DNA from: CALCNS01 sp964425745
GTDB lineage: Bacteria > Bacillota > JAAYKD01
Length of the DNA stretch: 41,521 nucleotides
Reading direction: 5' to 3'
Assembly: GCA_964425745.1 (NCBI GenBank)
Contig: CAYRNW010000023.1
Location: 1 to 41,521, forward strand
Below are positions 8,196 through 16,806 of this stretch, piece by piece. The position numbers and the translations under genes are program-made. Below the pieces are notes generated by a model. It saw nothing but the letters and a program-made list of their open reading frames with translations. It was not told where the DNA came from and searched no databases. Within the stretch, counting starts at the first letter, position 1. Every line of letters starts with the position of its first letter.

Positions 8196-9671
8196 TTACT
8201 GCTCCAAAGCGGCAATCGCCATTTCCATGCGGCCAATCACCCGAGCCCGGCCAATCAGCTCCATCGTGTGGAATAGGGGCGGGGAGACCTTGCGGTTGGT
8301 GAATGCGACACGCAGGGGCATAAAGAAGTCCCCCTTCTTCCATTGCAGTTCATCACACAAAGCATTCATAGCAGCTTCCATGGGTTCGGCGGCAAATTCC
8401 GTCTGCTGCAAAAGATCCAAGGTTTGTTTTAGTAAGCCCACGATTTCTTCTTTCGATTTCTTCTTCGAGGCAAATAGCTCTAAATCGACTTCTTCAACCG
8501 ACCAATCGCAATAGAAATAGGCTAAGCTTTCCGGTGCGGCATCCAAACGTGGTAAGCGTTCGTGAATCAGCGAAACCAATTTAGTCAGGTAGTCCATTTG
8601 GTCTTCACTGACTTCGTCGATCATGCTGGCTTTTTGCATAAAGGGTAAAACTCTTCGTGCTAGATCTTCTGCTGAAAGCTTACGAATCCACATGCCATTC
8701 ATCCAGTCCAGTTTGACCGGATCAAATACCGCATTGGATTGTGTGCAGCGCTCCAAGCTGAAGAGCTCAATCAACTCTTCTTTGGTGAGGATCTCCTGCA
8801 GCTCTTCACCACCGGGATTCCAGCCTAAGAAGGCATTGAAGTTGAGCATGGCCTCCGGCAAATAGCCCATTTCGGCAAATTCGCCCAAATAGACCGCACC
8901 TTTGCGCTTGGAAATCTTGGTTTTATCGGGGTTGAGCAACAGCACCAAATGAGCAAACTCCGGTAGTTCCCAACCCAAAGCTCGGTAAATCACGACTTGG
9001 GGGAAGGTGTTGGAGATATGCTCGGCAGCGCGGATGACATGAGAGATTTCCATGACATGGTCATCAATCACGGTCGCAAAGTTATACAAAGGAATGCCAT
9101 CGGATTTTTGGATCACAAAGTCTCCCATGAGAGCGCCATCGGACTCTACCGTGCCGCGGATTACATCGTGGAAAGAAATCGTATCATCCGGTGCTTTCAA
9201 GCGAATGGCAGGCTTGCGACCTTCTGCAATAAACGCTGCCTTTTGCTCATCGGTAATATGCAGGCAACGTCCACTGTAACGAGGATCTTCTTTGCGCACA
9301 TTCTGGGCTTCGCGCTCGGCTGCCAGTTCTTCGCGGGTGCAATAGCATTCATAGGCTTTACCTTCATCCAACAATTGCTGAACATACTTGTGATACAGAT
9401 CCAGTCGCTCGCTCTGACGGTAGGGGCCATAGGAGCCACCGACATCGGGACCTTCATCCCAATCCAGCCCAACCCAGCGCAGGCCTTCCAAGACGCCTTC
9501 TTCCGACTCGATGCTGTTACGCTTGGTATCGGTGTCATCGATACGCAAAATAAACTTGCCCCCATTTTTGCGGGCAAAGAGATAGTTATACAAAGCAGTT
9601 CGTGCGGTTCCTACATGGCAATTGCCGGTCGGAGACGGCGCGATGCGTACACGAATAGGTTTATCGGTCAT
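8196..9671 (-). CDS. gltX: glutamyl-tRNA synthetase
   Basis: Class I synthetase charging tRNA-Glu (and tRNA-Gln in organisms that use the amidotransferase route). The HIGH-type motif is APSPTGNCHVGTART near residues 11-24, and the KMSKS-type motif is KISKRKG near 255. A zinc-type knuckle CYC...YSGRC lies near residues 109-137. The length of 491 residues is normal. The ATG follows GGAGCGCTTATC. It is divergent from ileS; the strong promoter and T-box in between belong to ileS. Confidence 0.97.
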   Translation of the reverse strand: MTDKPIRVRIAPSPTGNCHVGTARTALYNYLFARKNGGKFILRIDDTDTKRNSIESEEGVLEGLRWVGLDWDEGPDVGGSYGPYRQSERLDLYHKYVQQLLDEGKAYECYCTREELAAEREAQNVRKEDPRYSGRCLHITDEQKAAFIAEGRKPAIRLKAPDDTISFHDVIRGTVESDGALMGDFVIQKSDGIPLYNFATVIDDHVMEISHVIRAAEHISNTFPQVVIYRALGWELPEFAHLVLLLNPDKTKISKRKGAVYLGEFAEMGYLPEAMLNFNAFLGWNPGGEELQEILTKEELIELFSLERCTQSNAVFDPVKLDWMNGMWIRKLSAEDLARRVLPFMQKASMIDEVSEDQMDYLTKLVSLIHERLPRLDAAPESLAYFYCDWSVEEVDLELFASKKKSKEEIVGLLKQTLDLLQQTEFAAEPMEAAMNALCDELQWKKGDFFMPLRVAFTNRKVSPPLFHTMELIGRARVIGRMEMAIAALEQ

Positions 9672-9763
9672 GATAAGCGCTCCTTTAATCAGAAATACTA
9701 CAAGTTATTTTACCCGAAACCGCCAAAAAGCGCAAGGAAAACTTGTCTTATTCATAAATTTCG

Positions 9764-9792
9764 TTGACAAAGAAAGGGCGCTCCTGTATAAT
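9764..9792 (+). promoter_or_regulatory. sigma-A promoter of ileS
   Basis: TTGACA, a 17-base spacer and TATAAT: a perfect consensus directly upstream of the T-box leader. Confidence 0.93.
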
Positions 9793-9804
9793 AACTCTAT
9801 TAAA

Positions 9805-10040
9805 ACACAATGAAGCGGACAGTATGTTTTAGCATTCCTTTGCAGAGAGCTCGGGGTTGGTGCGACCGAGTGAGGAGTTAAAACCGAAAATCACCGCCGA
9901 TGTGGTTGTGCCGAAGTCCAGTAAGCACAAACGGATAGACGTCGTTACTCGTCTTTCATGAGCCTGTCTTTACACAAAAGGCAGGGAAATTGGGTGGTAC
10001 CACGACACGCTCGTCCCTTACCGAGGGAGAGCGATTTTTT
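9805..10040 (+). promoter_or_regulatory. T-box leader, isoleucine specific
   Basis: Transcription-attenuation riboswitch that reads the charging state of tRNA-Ile. Seen in order: AGAGAG with GGTTGGTGCGACC of stem I, the candidate specifier ATC (Ile) at 9890-9892 in GAAAATCACC, the T-box core TGGGTGGTACCACG at 9991-10004, and a terminator hairpin CGCTCGTCCCT/AGGGAGAGCG with six T. Uncharged tRNA-Ile would pair with the T-box bulge and block the terminator, switching ileS on. Confidence 0.95.
10008..10040 (+). terminator. T-box terminator hairpin
   Basis: CGCTC-G-TCCCT pairs with AGGGA-GAGCG around a five-base loop, then A and six T. It overlaps the end of the T-box domain and is the conditional stop for ileS. 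Confidence 0.9.
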
Positions 10041-10066
10041 ATACCCAAAAAGGAGGAGAAACTCAA

Positions 10067-12865
10067 ATGGATTACAACAAAACCTTGAATTTACCCGATA
10101 CTCAGTTTCCCATGCGTGCCAATCTGCCGGAACGCGAACCACTACAGCTACAGGCTTGGTATGAACCCAGTTTGTACCAGCAGATTCGTGCTGCCCGTCA
10201 AGGGGCACCGAAGTTTATTTTTCACGACGGCCCTCCTTATGCAAATGGCGACATGCATATCGGTCATGTTTTGAATAAGACCTGGAAAGACGTGGTGGTC
10301 AAATATAAGACCATGCGTGGTTTCGATGTGCCTTATACCCCCGGTTGGGACACCCATGGCTTGCCGGTAGAATATGCCGCGATTCGTCAAATGGGCTTGA
10401 ACCGCAAAGAAATGACTCCACTGGATTTGCGCAAAAAATGTGCGGAATACGCCAAGGGCTGGATGGAAAAACAACGCGAACAGTTGAAACGCTTAGGCAT
10501 CATCTGCGACTGGGATGACCCCTACATGACCTTGTATCCCAAATATGAAGCCAAGCAAATGGAAATCTTCACCGAGATGTTCAAAAAAGGGTTATTTTAT
10601 AAAGGGCTAAAGCCGGTGCATTGGTGTCCCACCTGTGAAACCGTTTTGGCAGAAGCAGAGATCGAATATAACAACAAGACCTCTCCCTCTATTTATGTCG
10701 CGTTTGAGGTAACCGAAGACCCGAAAAAGGTTTTACCCGATTCTACAGTACCGGTGGACTTTGTGATTTGGACCACCACCCCCTGGACTTTGCCGGCCAA
10801 CCAAGCCATCTGTTTGCATCCAGAATTTGATTACGTGCTCTTTGATTACGGTACTCGCCAGGTCATCGTGGCCAAAGAATTATTGAAATCAGTGCGCGAA
10901 CTCTGCCACTTGCATGACGGATACACGGTTGCCCAATTCAAAGGCAGCGAATTGGAAGGCATGGTCTGTAAGCATCCGTTTTATGAAGATCGTCGCTCTT
11001 TAGTTATTTTGGGCGAACATGTCACCTTAGACACCGGCACCGGTTGCGTGCATACGGCACCCGGACACGGTGTAGAAGACTTTGAAGTCGGGCAGAAATA
11101 TAAGCTTCCAATCATGAATCCCACCACCGGCTATGGCACCTTCACCGAAGAAGCCAGACAATATGCCGGGTTGAAATTGGAAGTTGCCAACAAAAAAATC
11201 ATCGAAGATCTACTGGAATCCGGTCGCTTGCTGAATCATGGTACCATTGAGCATTCTTACCCGCATTGCTGGCGCTGCCATAAGCCGGTCATGTTCCGCA
11301 CCACGGAGCAGTGGTTTGCCTCAGTAGACTCCATCCGTCAACAGGCCATGGACGAAATCGATAAGGTCAAATGGTATCCGGGTTGGGGTAAAACCCGCAT
11401 TGGCAACATGGTGCAAGATCGCGGTGACTGGTGTATTTCCCGTCAACGTGCCTGGGGTGTGCCGTTGCCTGTTTTCTATTGTAAGGAATGCAATACGGAA
11501 TTATTCACCGAAGAGACTTTGGGTATTGTCAAAGAGATGTTTGCTGCGGAAGGCTCCGACAGTTGGTATGCCAAAGAAGCGCAGGAAATCTTGGGCAAGG
11601 AATTCACTTGTAGCAAATGCGGTGGACATGAATTCGTGAAAGAAACCGATATCATGGATGTCTGGTTTGACTCCGGTTCCTCTCACACCGCCGTATTAGA
11701 TCAATGGCCTGGATTAAGCTGGCCGGCAGACTTATACTTAGAAGGGGCCGATCAGCACCGCGGTTGGTTCCAATCTTCGCTGTGGACCTCGGTTGCAGCC
11801 AGAGGCAGCGCACCGTATAAAGCGGTCGTCACCAACGGATTTGTTATGGATGGCGAAGGACGCAAAATGTCGAAATCCATGGGCAACGTAGTCAACCCCA
11901 ATGAAGTCATCAAGCAAAACGGCGCCGATGTTTTACGGCTCTGGGCTGCATCGACCGACGCCAAAGCCGGGGATGTGCGCTACTCCAAAGATTTACAAAA
12001 GCAAGTAGCAGAAGTGTATCGCAAAATCCGTAATACGATGCGTTTCTTACACTCCTTGTTACCGGATTTTAATCCTCAACAGGATGTGGTGGCTTATGAA
12101 GATATGGTCATGATCGACCAATGGGTTCTGCATCGGTTAAGTGAATTTATTGACGAAATCACCGGTTATTATGAAGCCTTTGATTATCATTTGGTGTATC
12201 ATACTCTGCATGGGTTCTGTGCATTGGATTTGAGCAGTTTCTACTTGGATGTGATCAAAGACCGCATGTATGCCTCTACACCGGATTCTGTCTTACGACG
12301 CAGTGGTCAGACGGTTGTCTGGTATGTATTGGATGCCATGGTTCGATTGTTGGCTCCGATTTTATCGTTTACCACCGATGAAATGTGGGCGGAATTACGA
12401 AAAGCGAACTTTGTGACCGAAACCTCGGTGCATTTGGCAATGTGGCCAGAAGCACATCCGGAATGGAGAAATACGGATTTGGGCGTGAAGTTCCAGAAGT
12501 TGCAACATGTGCGCGATGAAGTCAATAAAGTCTTGGAAATCGAACGCCGTGAGAAGCGGATTGGTAAGTCTTTAGATGCAAAAGTTAACCTGTATCTAAA
12601 AGAAGGACCGTGGGCGGATTTCTTGCAGGAAAACGCGACCTTGTGGCCGGAAATCCTGATTGTTTCTCAGGTAGAAGTGCTTCGCCAAGAGAATAAGCAA
12701 GCGGTGGCTGCCGAGGAGATTGCCGGCTTAACCATTGAAGCAGTGGCGGCGGAAGGCAAGCAATGTGTGCGCTGCTGGAATTACAGTGTTGACGTTGGTT
12801 CCGATACGGAACATCCTGAATTATGCCCACGCTGTGCAGCCGTGGTTCGTGAATTAAACAGCTAA
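10067..12865 (+). CDS. ileS: isoleucyl-tRNA synthetase
   Basis: Class Ia synthetase of 932 residues. The HIGH motif is at 64-67 in PPYANGDMHIGH. The editing domain is in the first half (WTTTPWTLPANQAI, then TGCVHTAPGHG). KMSKS is in GRKMSKSMGN near residue 600. The C-terminal zinc finger has CVRCW and CPRC pairs, as in the bacterial-type enzyme. The ATG follows AAAAAGGAGGAGAAACTCAA. Expression is controlled by the T-box leader. A terminator separates it from pepA. Confidence 0.98.
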   Translation: MDYNKTLNLPDTQFPMRANLPEREPLQLQAWYEPSLYQQIRAARQGAPKFIFHDGPPYANGDMHIGHVLNKTWKDVVVKYKTMRGFDVPYTPGWDTHGLPVEYAAIRQMGLNRKEMTPLDLRKKCAEYAKGWMEKQREQLKRLGIICDWDDPYMTLYPKYEAKQMEIFTEMFKKGLFYKGLKPVHWCPTCETVLAEAEIEYNNKTSPSIYVAFEVTEDPKKVLPDSTVPVDFVIWTTTPWTLPANQAICLHPEFDYVLFDYGTRQVIVAKELLKSVRELCHLHDGYTVAQFKGSELEGMVCKHPFYEDRRSLVILGEHVTLDTGTGCVHTAPGHGVEDFEVGQKYKLPIMNPTTGYGTFTEEARQYAGLKLEVANKKIIEDLLESGRLLNHGTIEHSYPHCWRCHKPVMFRTTEQWFASVDSIRQQAMDEIDKVKWYPGWGKTRIGNMVQDRGDWCISRQRAWGVPLPVFYCKECNTELFTEETLGIVKEMFAAEGSDSWYAKEAQEILGKEFTCSKCGGHEFVKETDIMDVWFDSGSSHTAVLDQWPGLSWPADLYLEGADQHRGWFQSSLWTSVAARGSAPYKAVVTNGFVMDGEGRKMSKSMGNVVNPNEVIKQNGADVLRLWAASTDAKAGDVRYSKDLQKQVAEVYRKIRNTMRFLHSLLPDFNPQQDVVAYEDMVMIDQWVLHRLSEFIDEITGYYEAFDYHLVYHTLHGFCALDLSSFYLDVIKDRMYASTPDSVLRRSGQTVVWYVLDAMVRLLAPILSFTTDEMWAELRKANFVTETSVHLAMWPEAHPEWRNTDLGVKFQKLQHVRDEVNKVLEIERREKRIGKSLDAKVNLYLKEGPWADFLQENATLWPEILIVSQVEVLRQENKQAVAAEEIAGLTIEAVAAEGKQCVRCWNYSVDVGSDTEHPELCPRCAAVVRELNS

Positions 12866-12869
12866 ATTG

Positions 12870-12905
12870 TTCTCCTGTCTCTTTTCTGAGGCAGGAGAAT
12901 TCTTT
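12870..12905 (+). terminator. intrinsic terminator after ileS
   Basis: TTCTCCTG and CAGGAGAA arms followed by TTCTTTT, within 40 bases of the ileS stop codon. Confidence 0.8.
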
Positions 12906-12960
12906 TGATTGGCGAATTAAATAAGACGAACTCATTTTATAAAAAGAGGAGGAAATACCA

Positions 12961-14436
12961 ATGAAACTACATTTCGCGGTTGGACAATTGATTCAGCAAA
13001 AGGCCGATGCCTGGATTTTAGGACTCTATGAAGGTGTGGAAGCGAAGCCTGAATCCAATTGCCCAGCTGAAAAAGCTATGGTTACCGTTTTAACAGAGAA
13101 GGATTTTACCGGTAAGTTATACGAGACCACAGTGGTGTATCCGGTCAATGCTAATGCTAAAAAGATGATTCTGGTTGGCATGGGTAAACCTGCCGATATC
13201 ACAACCGAAAAAATGCGCGGTGTAGCCGGAGCCGGAATCCGAACCGCTTTAAAACTCGGAGTAGCTTCTGCCGCCATGTTATTGCGCGGGTATGATGTGC
13301 TCTGTCCGAAAATGGCAGCACAAGCCATGGTGGAAGGAGCAGTTTTAGCTGGGTACAATTACGACGGTTTTAAATCCAAACCCAAAGAAATCAAATTAAC
13401 CGATGTTACGTTGGTCTCTTACGAAACAGAAGCTGCGAAAGCAGAAGCCGGAATGAAAAAAGGGGTAGCGATGGCTGCCGGAACCAATATGGCGCGCACT
13501 TTATCTGCGATGCCTGCCAATCATCTGACCCCAACCGATTTGGCTGAAAAAGCAGTGCGTGTTGCTGCGGCCAATGGTTTAGAAGTCAATGTGTTGGACC
13601 GAGAAGATATGGAAGAAATGAACATGGGCTGCTTGCTGGGCGTTGCACAAGGCAGTGTTGAGCCACCTAAAATGATTGTTATGAAGCATATGGGCAATCC
13701 CGGCGGCGATATTTTCGCTTTAGTCGGCAAAGGCATCACCTTTGATTCCGGCGGTATCTCCTTAAAACCGGGCGCCGGCATGGAAAACATGAAAGGCGAT
13801 ATGGCGGGGGCTGCTGCTGTTTTGGGCGCGATGGAAGTCATCGGTAAACTCAAACCCCATGCTAACATCATTGCAGTCATTGCAGCAACCGAAAACATGC
13901 CCGATGGCGGAGCCCTTAAACCGGGTGATGTAATCAAAGGCATGACCGGTAAGAGCGTGGAAATCATCTCTACCGATGCCGAAGGTCGCTTAGTTTTAGC
14001 CGATGCTGTAGCCTATGCCGAGAAATTAGGTGCTAAGAAGATCGTCGATTCCGCCACCCTCACCGGTGCGTGCGCTCGAGCTTTTGGTGGAGTCTATGCC
14101 GGTTACATTGCAACCTGCGAAGATTTAAGCAAGGAATTGCAAGCGGCTGCCGAATTGACCGGGGAACGTTACTGGAGAATGCCGATTCATGAAGAATACA
14201 AAGACATGTATAAATCTGCTGTGGCTGATATCAAAAACAGCGGCGGTGCCGGCGGCGGTATGCAAACCGGTGGTATGATCATTGCCGAATTCGTTGACAA
14301 GGCTGCGTATGTTCATTTGGATATTGCGGGAACTTCCGCAACCCAAACCGATAAACCCTACATGAGCAAAGGCTTCACCGGAATGTCCACTCGCACCATG
14401 GCCGAAATGGCCCTAGCCCAAGCCAAAGTCGATTAA
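12961..14436 (+). CDS. pepA: leucyl aminopeptidase (M17, PepA)
   Basis: Cytosolic two-metal aminopeptidase, usually hexameric, releasing N-terminal residues. The C-terminal catalytic half shows KGITFDSGG (residues 257-265) and the signature region ISTDAEGRLVLADAV. The family signature is NTDAEGRL; here the first Asn is Ser337. The metal-ligand Asp and Glu in the motif remain, so activity is expected. The length of 491 residues is normal. The ATG follows AGAGGAGGAAATACC. It follows ileS after a terminator; no clear separate promoter was found. It converges on the acetyltransferase gene. Confidence 0.95.
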   Translation: MKLHFAVGQLIQQKADAWILGLYEGVEAKPESNCPAEKAMVTVLTEKDFTGKLYETTVVYPVNANAKKMILVGMGKPADITTEKMRGVAGAGIRTALKLGVASAAMLLRGYDVLCPKMAAQAMVEGAVLAGYNYDGFKSKPKEIKLTDVTLVSYETEAAKAEAGMKKGVAMAAGTNMARTLSAMPANHLTPTDLAEKAVRVAAANGLEVNVLDREDMEEMNMGCLLGVAQGSVEPPKMIVMKHMGNPGGDIFALVGKGITFDSGGISLKPGAGMENMKGDMAGAAAVLGAMEVIGKLKPHANIIAVIAATENMPDGGALKPGDVIKGMTGKSVEIISTDAEGRLVLADAVAYAEKLGAKKIVDSATLTGACARAFGGVYAGYIATCEDLSKELQAAAELTGERYWRMPIHEEYKDMYKSAVADIKNSGGAGGGMQTGGMIIAEFVDKAAYVHLDIAGTSATQTDKPYMSKGFTGMSTRTMAEMALAQAKVD

Positions 14437-14441
14437 AAGTA

Positions 14442-14487
14442 GGGGACGGTTCTCCCGATTGAGAGGTTGGGGACGGTTCTCCCGATT
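14442..14487. repeat. two direct copies of a GGGGACGGTTC unit
   Basis: The 19-base unit GGGGACGGTTCTCCCGATT occurs at 14442-14460 and again at 14469-14487, a 27-base period. It lies just after the pepA stop codon, between convergent genes. It belongs to the same family as the inverted pairs elsewhere in the window. Confidence 0.85.
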
Positions 14488-14550
14488 CGGTAGATTCACA
14501 AAAGTTGACAAGGGATTCACAAGTAATAGTCAAAATTTTATAACACAAAA

Positions 14551-14587
14551 AAACAGCCCGAGGCTCCAAACCCTCCGGCTGTTTTTC
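14551..14587. terminator. bidirectional terminator between pepA and acetyltransferase gene
   Basis: AAAACAGCC(C)GAGG and CCTC(C)GGCTGTTTTT pair with one mismatch. The A-run on one side and T-run on the other suit both convergent transcripts. Confidence 0.85.
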
Positions 14588-15565
14588 TTAGTCATCAATA
14601 TCCATTGGAGAAGGGAAGCAAATTACGCCGGCGTTTTCCGAGTTGGACAAAACAGCCTGGCAGTATGCGCGCAGGTCCTCATCGGTTTTATTTAAAACTT
14701 TCAACATGAAAGCGGGGTTGACGCGTTTCCCTGCTTGAATTGGATAACGATTGCGGTTTGGCAAAAGCGAGGCAACAACATCTGCTTCCAAGGCAAAGCT
14801 GGCTGTGACCGGTTCTGAGGAACTCACTTTGTTCAGAAGCAACTCCAGCAACAGTTCCCCGTATCCCGGAGCCGGTAAAAAGTCTCGTATTTCAAGCCCC
14901 TTGACTGCTCGATACTTGACATATCCAATCAATTCATCTGCCTGGTGAAAGACCGAGGACTTCATCGATGCAGAATGGCTGTACCATTGCGCAAGGCTAT
15001 CTCCTGGGTAATTTGCCAGTGCATCATTGCTGTGGACCTCCAGCCAGCGCGACCGGACCCAAGCTAAATCTTGCTTCAAGATCGCACGCTCCGTAATTCC
15101 TTGATCGGTTATAAAAGGGGCCTCGACGGTGATTTTAGCTCCACTTAGCGCAAAAAGCTTGTTCAGATAACCAAATTTGGGATAATAAGTATCGTGACCG
15201 CAAAGCAGGCACAGGTCGTGTCCCTTTTCTGTAGCGACTCGATGTGCCTCCCTCATGAGCTGACTGCCAATTCCGCTTCGTTGAAACCGGGGATCTACTC
15301 CCAACGGAGCGAGCCACAATCCTTTTTTGGCCTTGCCCTTCATATAAAATGTGAAAGGGGATAGCAAAACGTGCCCAATGATTTCGCCGTTCAGCTCTGC
15401 AACCAAGGATAAGTCGGGGTCGAACTGTTCATTATGGCGCAGGTTATCGATCAAAATCGGCTCATCGACAAAGTCGCGGGGCCTCCAATTGATAAAAGAA
15501 GTATAGGTGAGACTGCTAATAGCATTATAATCCCGAACGGTTTCGGGTCTGATCTTTATGTTCAT
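14588..15565 (-). CDS. GNAT-family N-acetyltransferase
   Basis: A 325-residue protein whose first half is a GNAT domain: the start IKIRPETVRDYNAI, the acetyl-CoA loop LGVDPRFQRSGIGSQLM near residues 91-107, then LCLLCGHDTYYPKFGY, as in YhbS-type enzymes. The C-terminal half (from about 170) has no motif I recognise; it may be a substrate-binding extension. Target unknown. The start follows AGGAG at somewhat long spacing. It is downstream of rsgA and a second acetyltransferase on the same strand, separated from them by a repeat-filled gap. Confidence 0.85.
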   Translation of the reverse strand: MNIKIRPETVRDYNAISSLTYTSFINWRPRDFVDEPILIDNLRHNEQFDPDLSLVAELNGEIIGHVLLSPFTFYMKGKAKKGLWLAPLGVDPRFQRSGIGSQLMREAHRVATEKGHDLCLLCGHDTYYPKFGYLNKLFALSGAKITVEAPFITDQGITERAILKQDLAWVRSRWLEVHSNDALANYPGDSLAQWYSHSASMKSSVFHQADELIGYVKYRAVKGLEIRDFLPAPGYGELLLELLLNKVSSSEPVTASFALEADVVASLLPNRNRYPIQAGKRVNPAFMLKVLNKTDEDLRAYCQAVLSNSENAGVICFPSPMDIDD

Positions 15566-15622
15566 TAATTCTTTTACTCCTAATTTTTACTTGTGACCTT
15601 GGATGACCTTGGGGGTATCCTT

Positions 15623-15691
15623 GGGGACGGTTCAGTCGAACCAATAAATTTCCAACAAAGTGGAAAAAACAAGTGGGAGAGAACCGTCCCC
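15623..15691. repeat. inverted pair of GGGGACGGTTC units
   Basis: TTGGGGACGGTTC and GAACCGTCCCCAA enclose about 47 bases that hold a smaller TTTCCA/TGGAAA hairpin. It lies in the spacer between the two acetyltransferase genes. Confidence 0.85.
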
Positions 15692-15722
15692 AAAGCATGC
15701 TGCCTCGAGCGCGTGCAATCGC

Positions 15723-15786
15723 GAAAAGTTTCCTGAAGGGCGACTTTTGACCGAAGGTCGACTTGAGCCCGGAAGGATTTTTGAGC
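15723..15786. repeat. 64-bp dispersed repeat, copy 2
   Basis: Nearly identical to the block at 106-169 (two substitutions seen). Here it lies between an inverted GGGGACGGTTC pair on one side and two tandem GAACCGTCCCC units on the other. Confidence 0.75.
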
Positions 15787-15817
15787 GGTTATTGCAGCGG
15801 GAGGATGAAAGGGGAGA

Positions 15818-15851
15818 GAACCGTCCCCAAGTAGAAGACAGAACCGTCCCC
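15818..15851. repeat. two tandem GAACCGTCCCC units
   Basis: GAACCGTCCCCAAGT occurs at 15818 and again at 15841, a 23-base period. The units end directly before the stop codon of the second acetyltransferase gene. Confidence 0.85.
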
Positions 15852-15854
15852 AAG

Positions 15855-16790
15855 TTAAATGATTTTGTCGTCGATGCGGCGCACGACGGAGTAGGTGTAG
15901 GCGGTGAAATGCTTTTGCCAGTAGAAGCGTGCATTGGGGTTGAGACTCTCACAATCGACTCCCATCAGTGGATAGCCTTGGGCTCGTAAGTCCTCGGAGG
16001 CAAACGCCAACAGATGGTCCATGATTCCCGAACCCCGATGCTCCGGCAGTGCAAAAGCCCCAATGCAATGAATCATGGGGTTGCCGTTGGCGACGAAGTT
16101 TTCACCCTCCGGGCCAAAACGCAAATAGGCAACTGCTTTGCCTTCCAATTCCGCTACATAGAACTGATACGCCTGATTCTTGCTCAGGAACTCCTGCTCA
16201 GTCATCGGCGGAAACTTCATAAAGACCGGAGAATTGCCTAAATGCTCAATCAAACGATTGTTCATGGGTAAAACTTCTACAATCGCGTGTCCTTCTAGCT
16301 TTCTAAACGTTGCCTGGCAGGGCTTCTGTGGAAGAATAACGTTGTTTTCTCTGGCCAAATCCATACAGCGCACACCAAATCCATTCATAAAGAAGACTTC
16401 TTGCAAGTCGCGTTCGTGTTTATACAAACAAATAGCGTGGCTAAGAACGCCCTGCGCTACCCATTTCTCAGCAGCAGCTTGATACAATTTTTCATAAACC
16501 TTATAATCGATCCCCTGCTTAGCTGCATGACCATGTAAAGGGCAGAAAACTCCTTTGACACCGGTCGTATGGAAAGCATCTGGGAAGGGACGGTAACAGG
16601 ATAAGAAAGCGAGCAAATCTTCACCTTCAATCGCTGCTACGCCGAGCCCATGTGTAACAATAGAAGTGAAATCCGGGAGTGCGATCTCTTGAGAAAGCCA
16701 AGGCATTTCTTCTCGTGAGCGTTGATACCCCTCTTCCACAAGGAGTTTGGCTTGCGGCACCCAGTGCTCGCTAAAATCTACGATTCTCAT
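15855..16790 (-). CDS. GNAT-family N-acetyltransferase
   Basis: A 311-residue protein with the acetyl-CoA loop in its C-terminal half: CIGAFALPEHRGSGIMDHLLAFA near residue 245, followed by the GNAT-typical MGVDCESLNPNARFYWQKHF. The N-terminal half contains HAICLYKHERDLQEVFFMNGFG, which also looks like a GNAT end, so this may be a tandem, partly degenerate double-GNAT protein. Substrate unknown. The ATG follows GGGGGTAAAAT. It starts 16 bases after the rsgA stop codon and is likely in the rsgA transcript. Confidence 0.82.
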   Translation of the reverse strand: MRIVDFSEHWVPQAKLLVEEGYQRSREEMPWLSQEIALPDFTSIVTHGLGVAAIEGEDLLAFLSCYRPFPDAFHTTGVKGVFCPLHGHAAKQGIDYKVYEKLYQAAAEKWVAQGVLSHAICLYKHERDLQEVFFMNGFGVRCMDLARENNVILPQKPCQATFRKLEGHAIVEVLPMNNRLIEHLGNSPVFMKFPPMTEQEFLSKNQAYQFYVAELEGKAVAYLRFGPEGENFVANGNPMIHCIGAFALPEHRGSGIMDHLLAFASEDLRAQGYPLMGVDCESLNPNARFYWQKHFTAYTYSVVRRIDDKII

Positions 16791-16806
16791 ATTTTACCCC
16801 CTTAAC

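Noticed and set aside
14442..15851. Direct repeats as a CRISPR array
   Set aside because: Units are irregularly spaced, differ in orientation, have no unique spacers of constant length, and no cas genes are present.
15660..15989. Plus-strand frame through the repeats at 15.7-15.9 kb
   Set aside because: It is made of repeat units and antisense acetyltransferase sequence, with no ribosome site.
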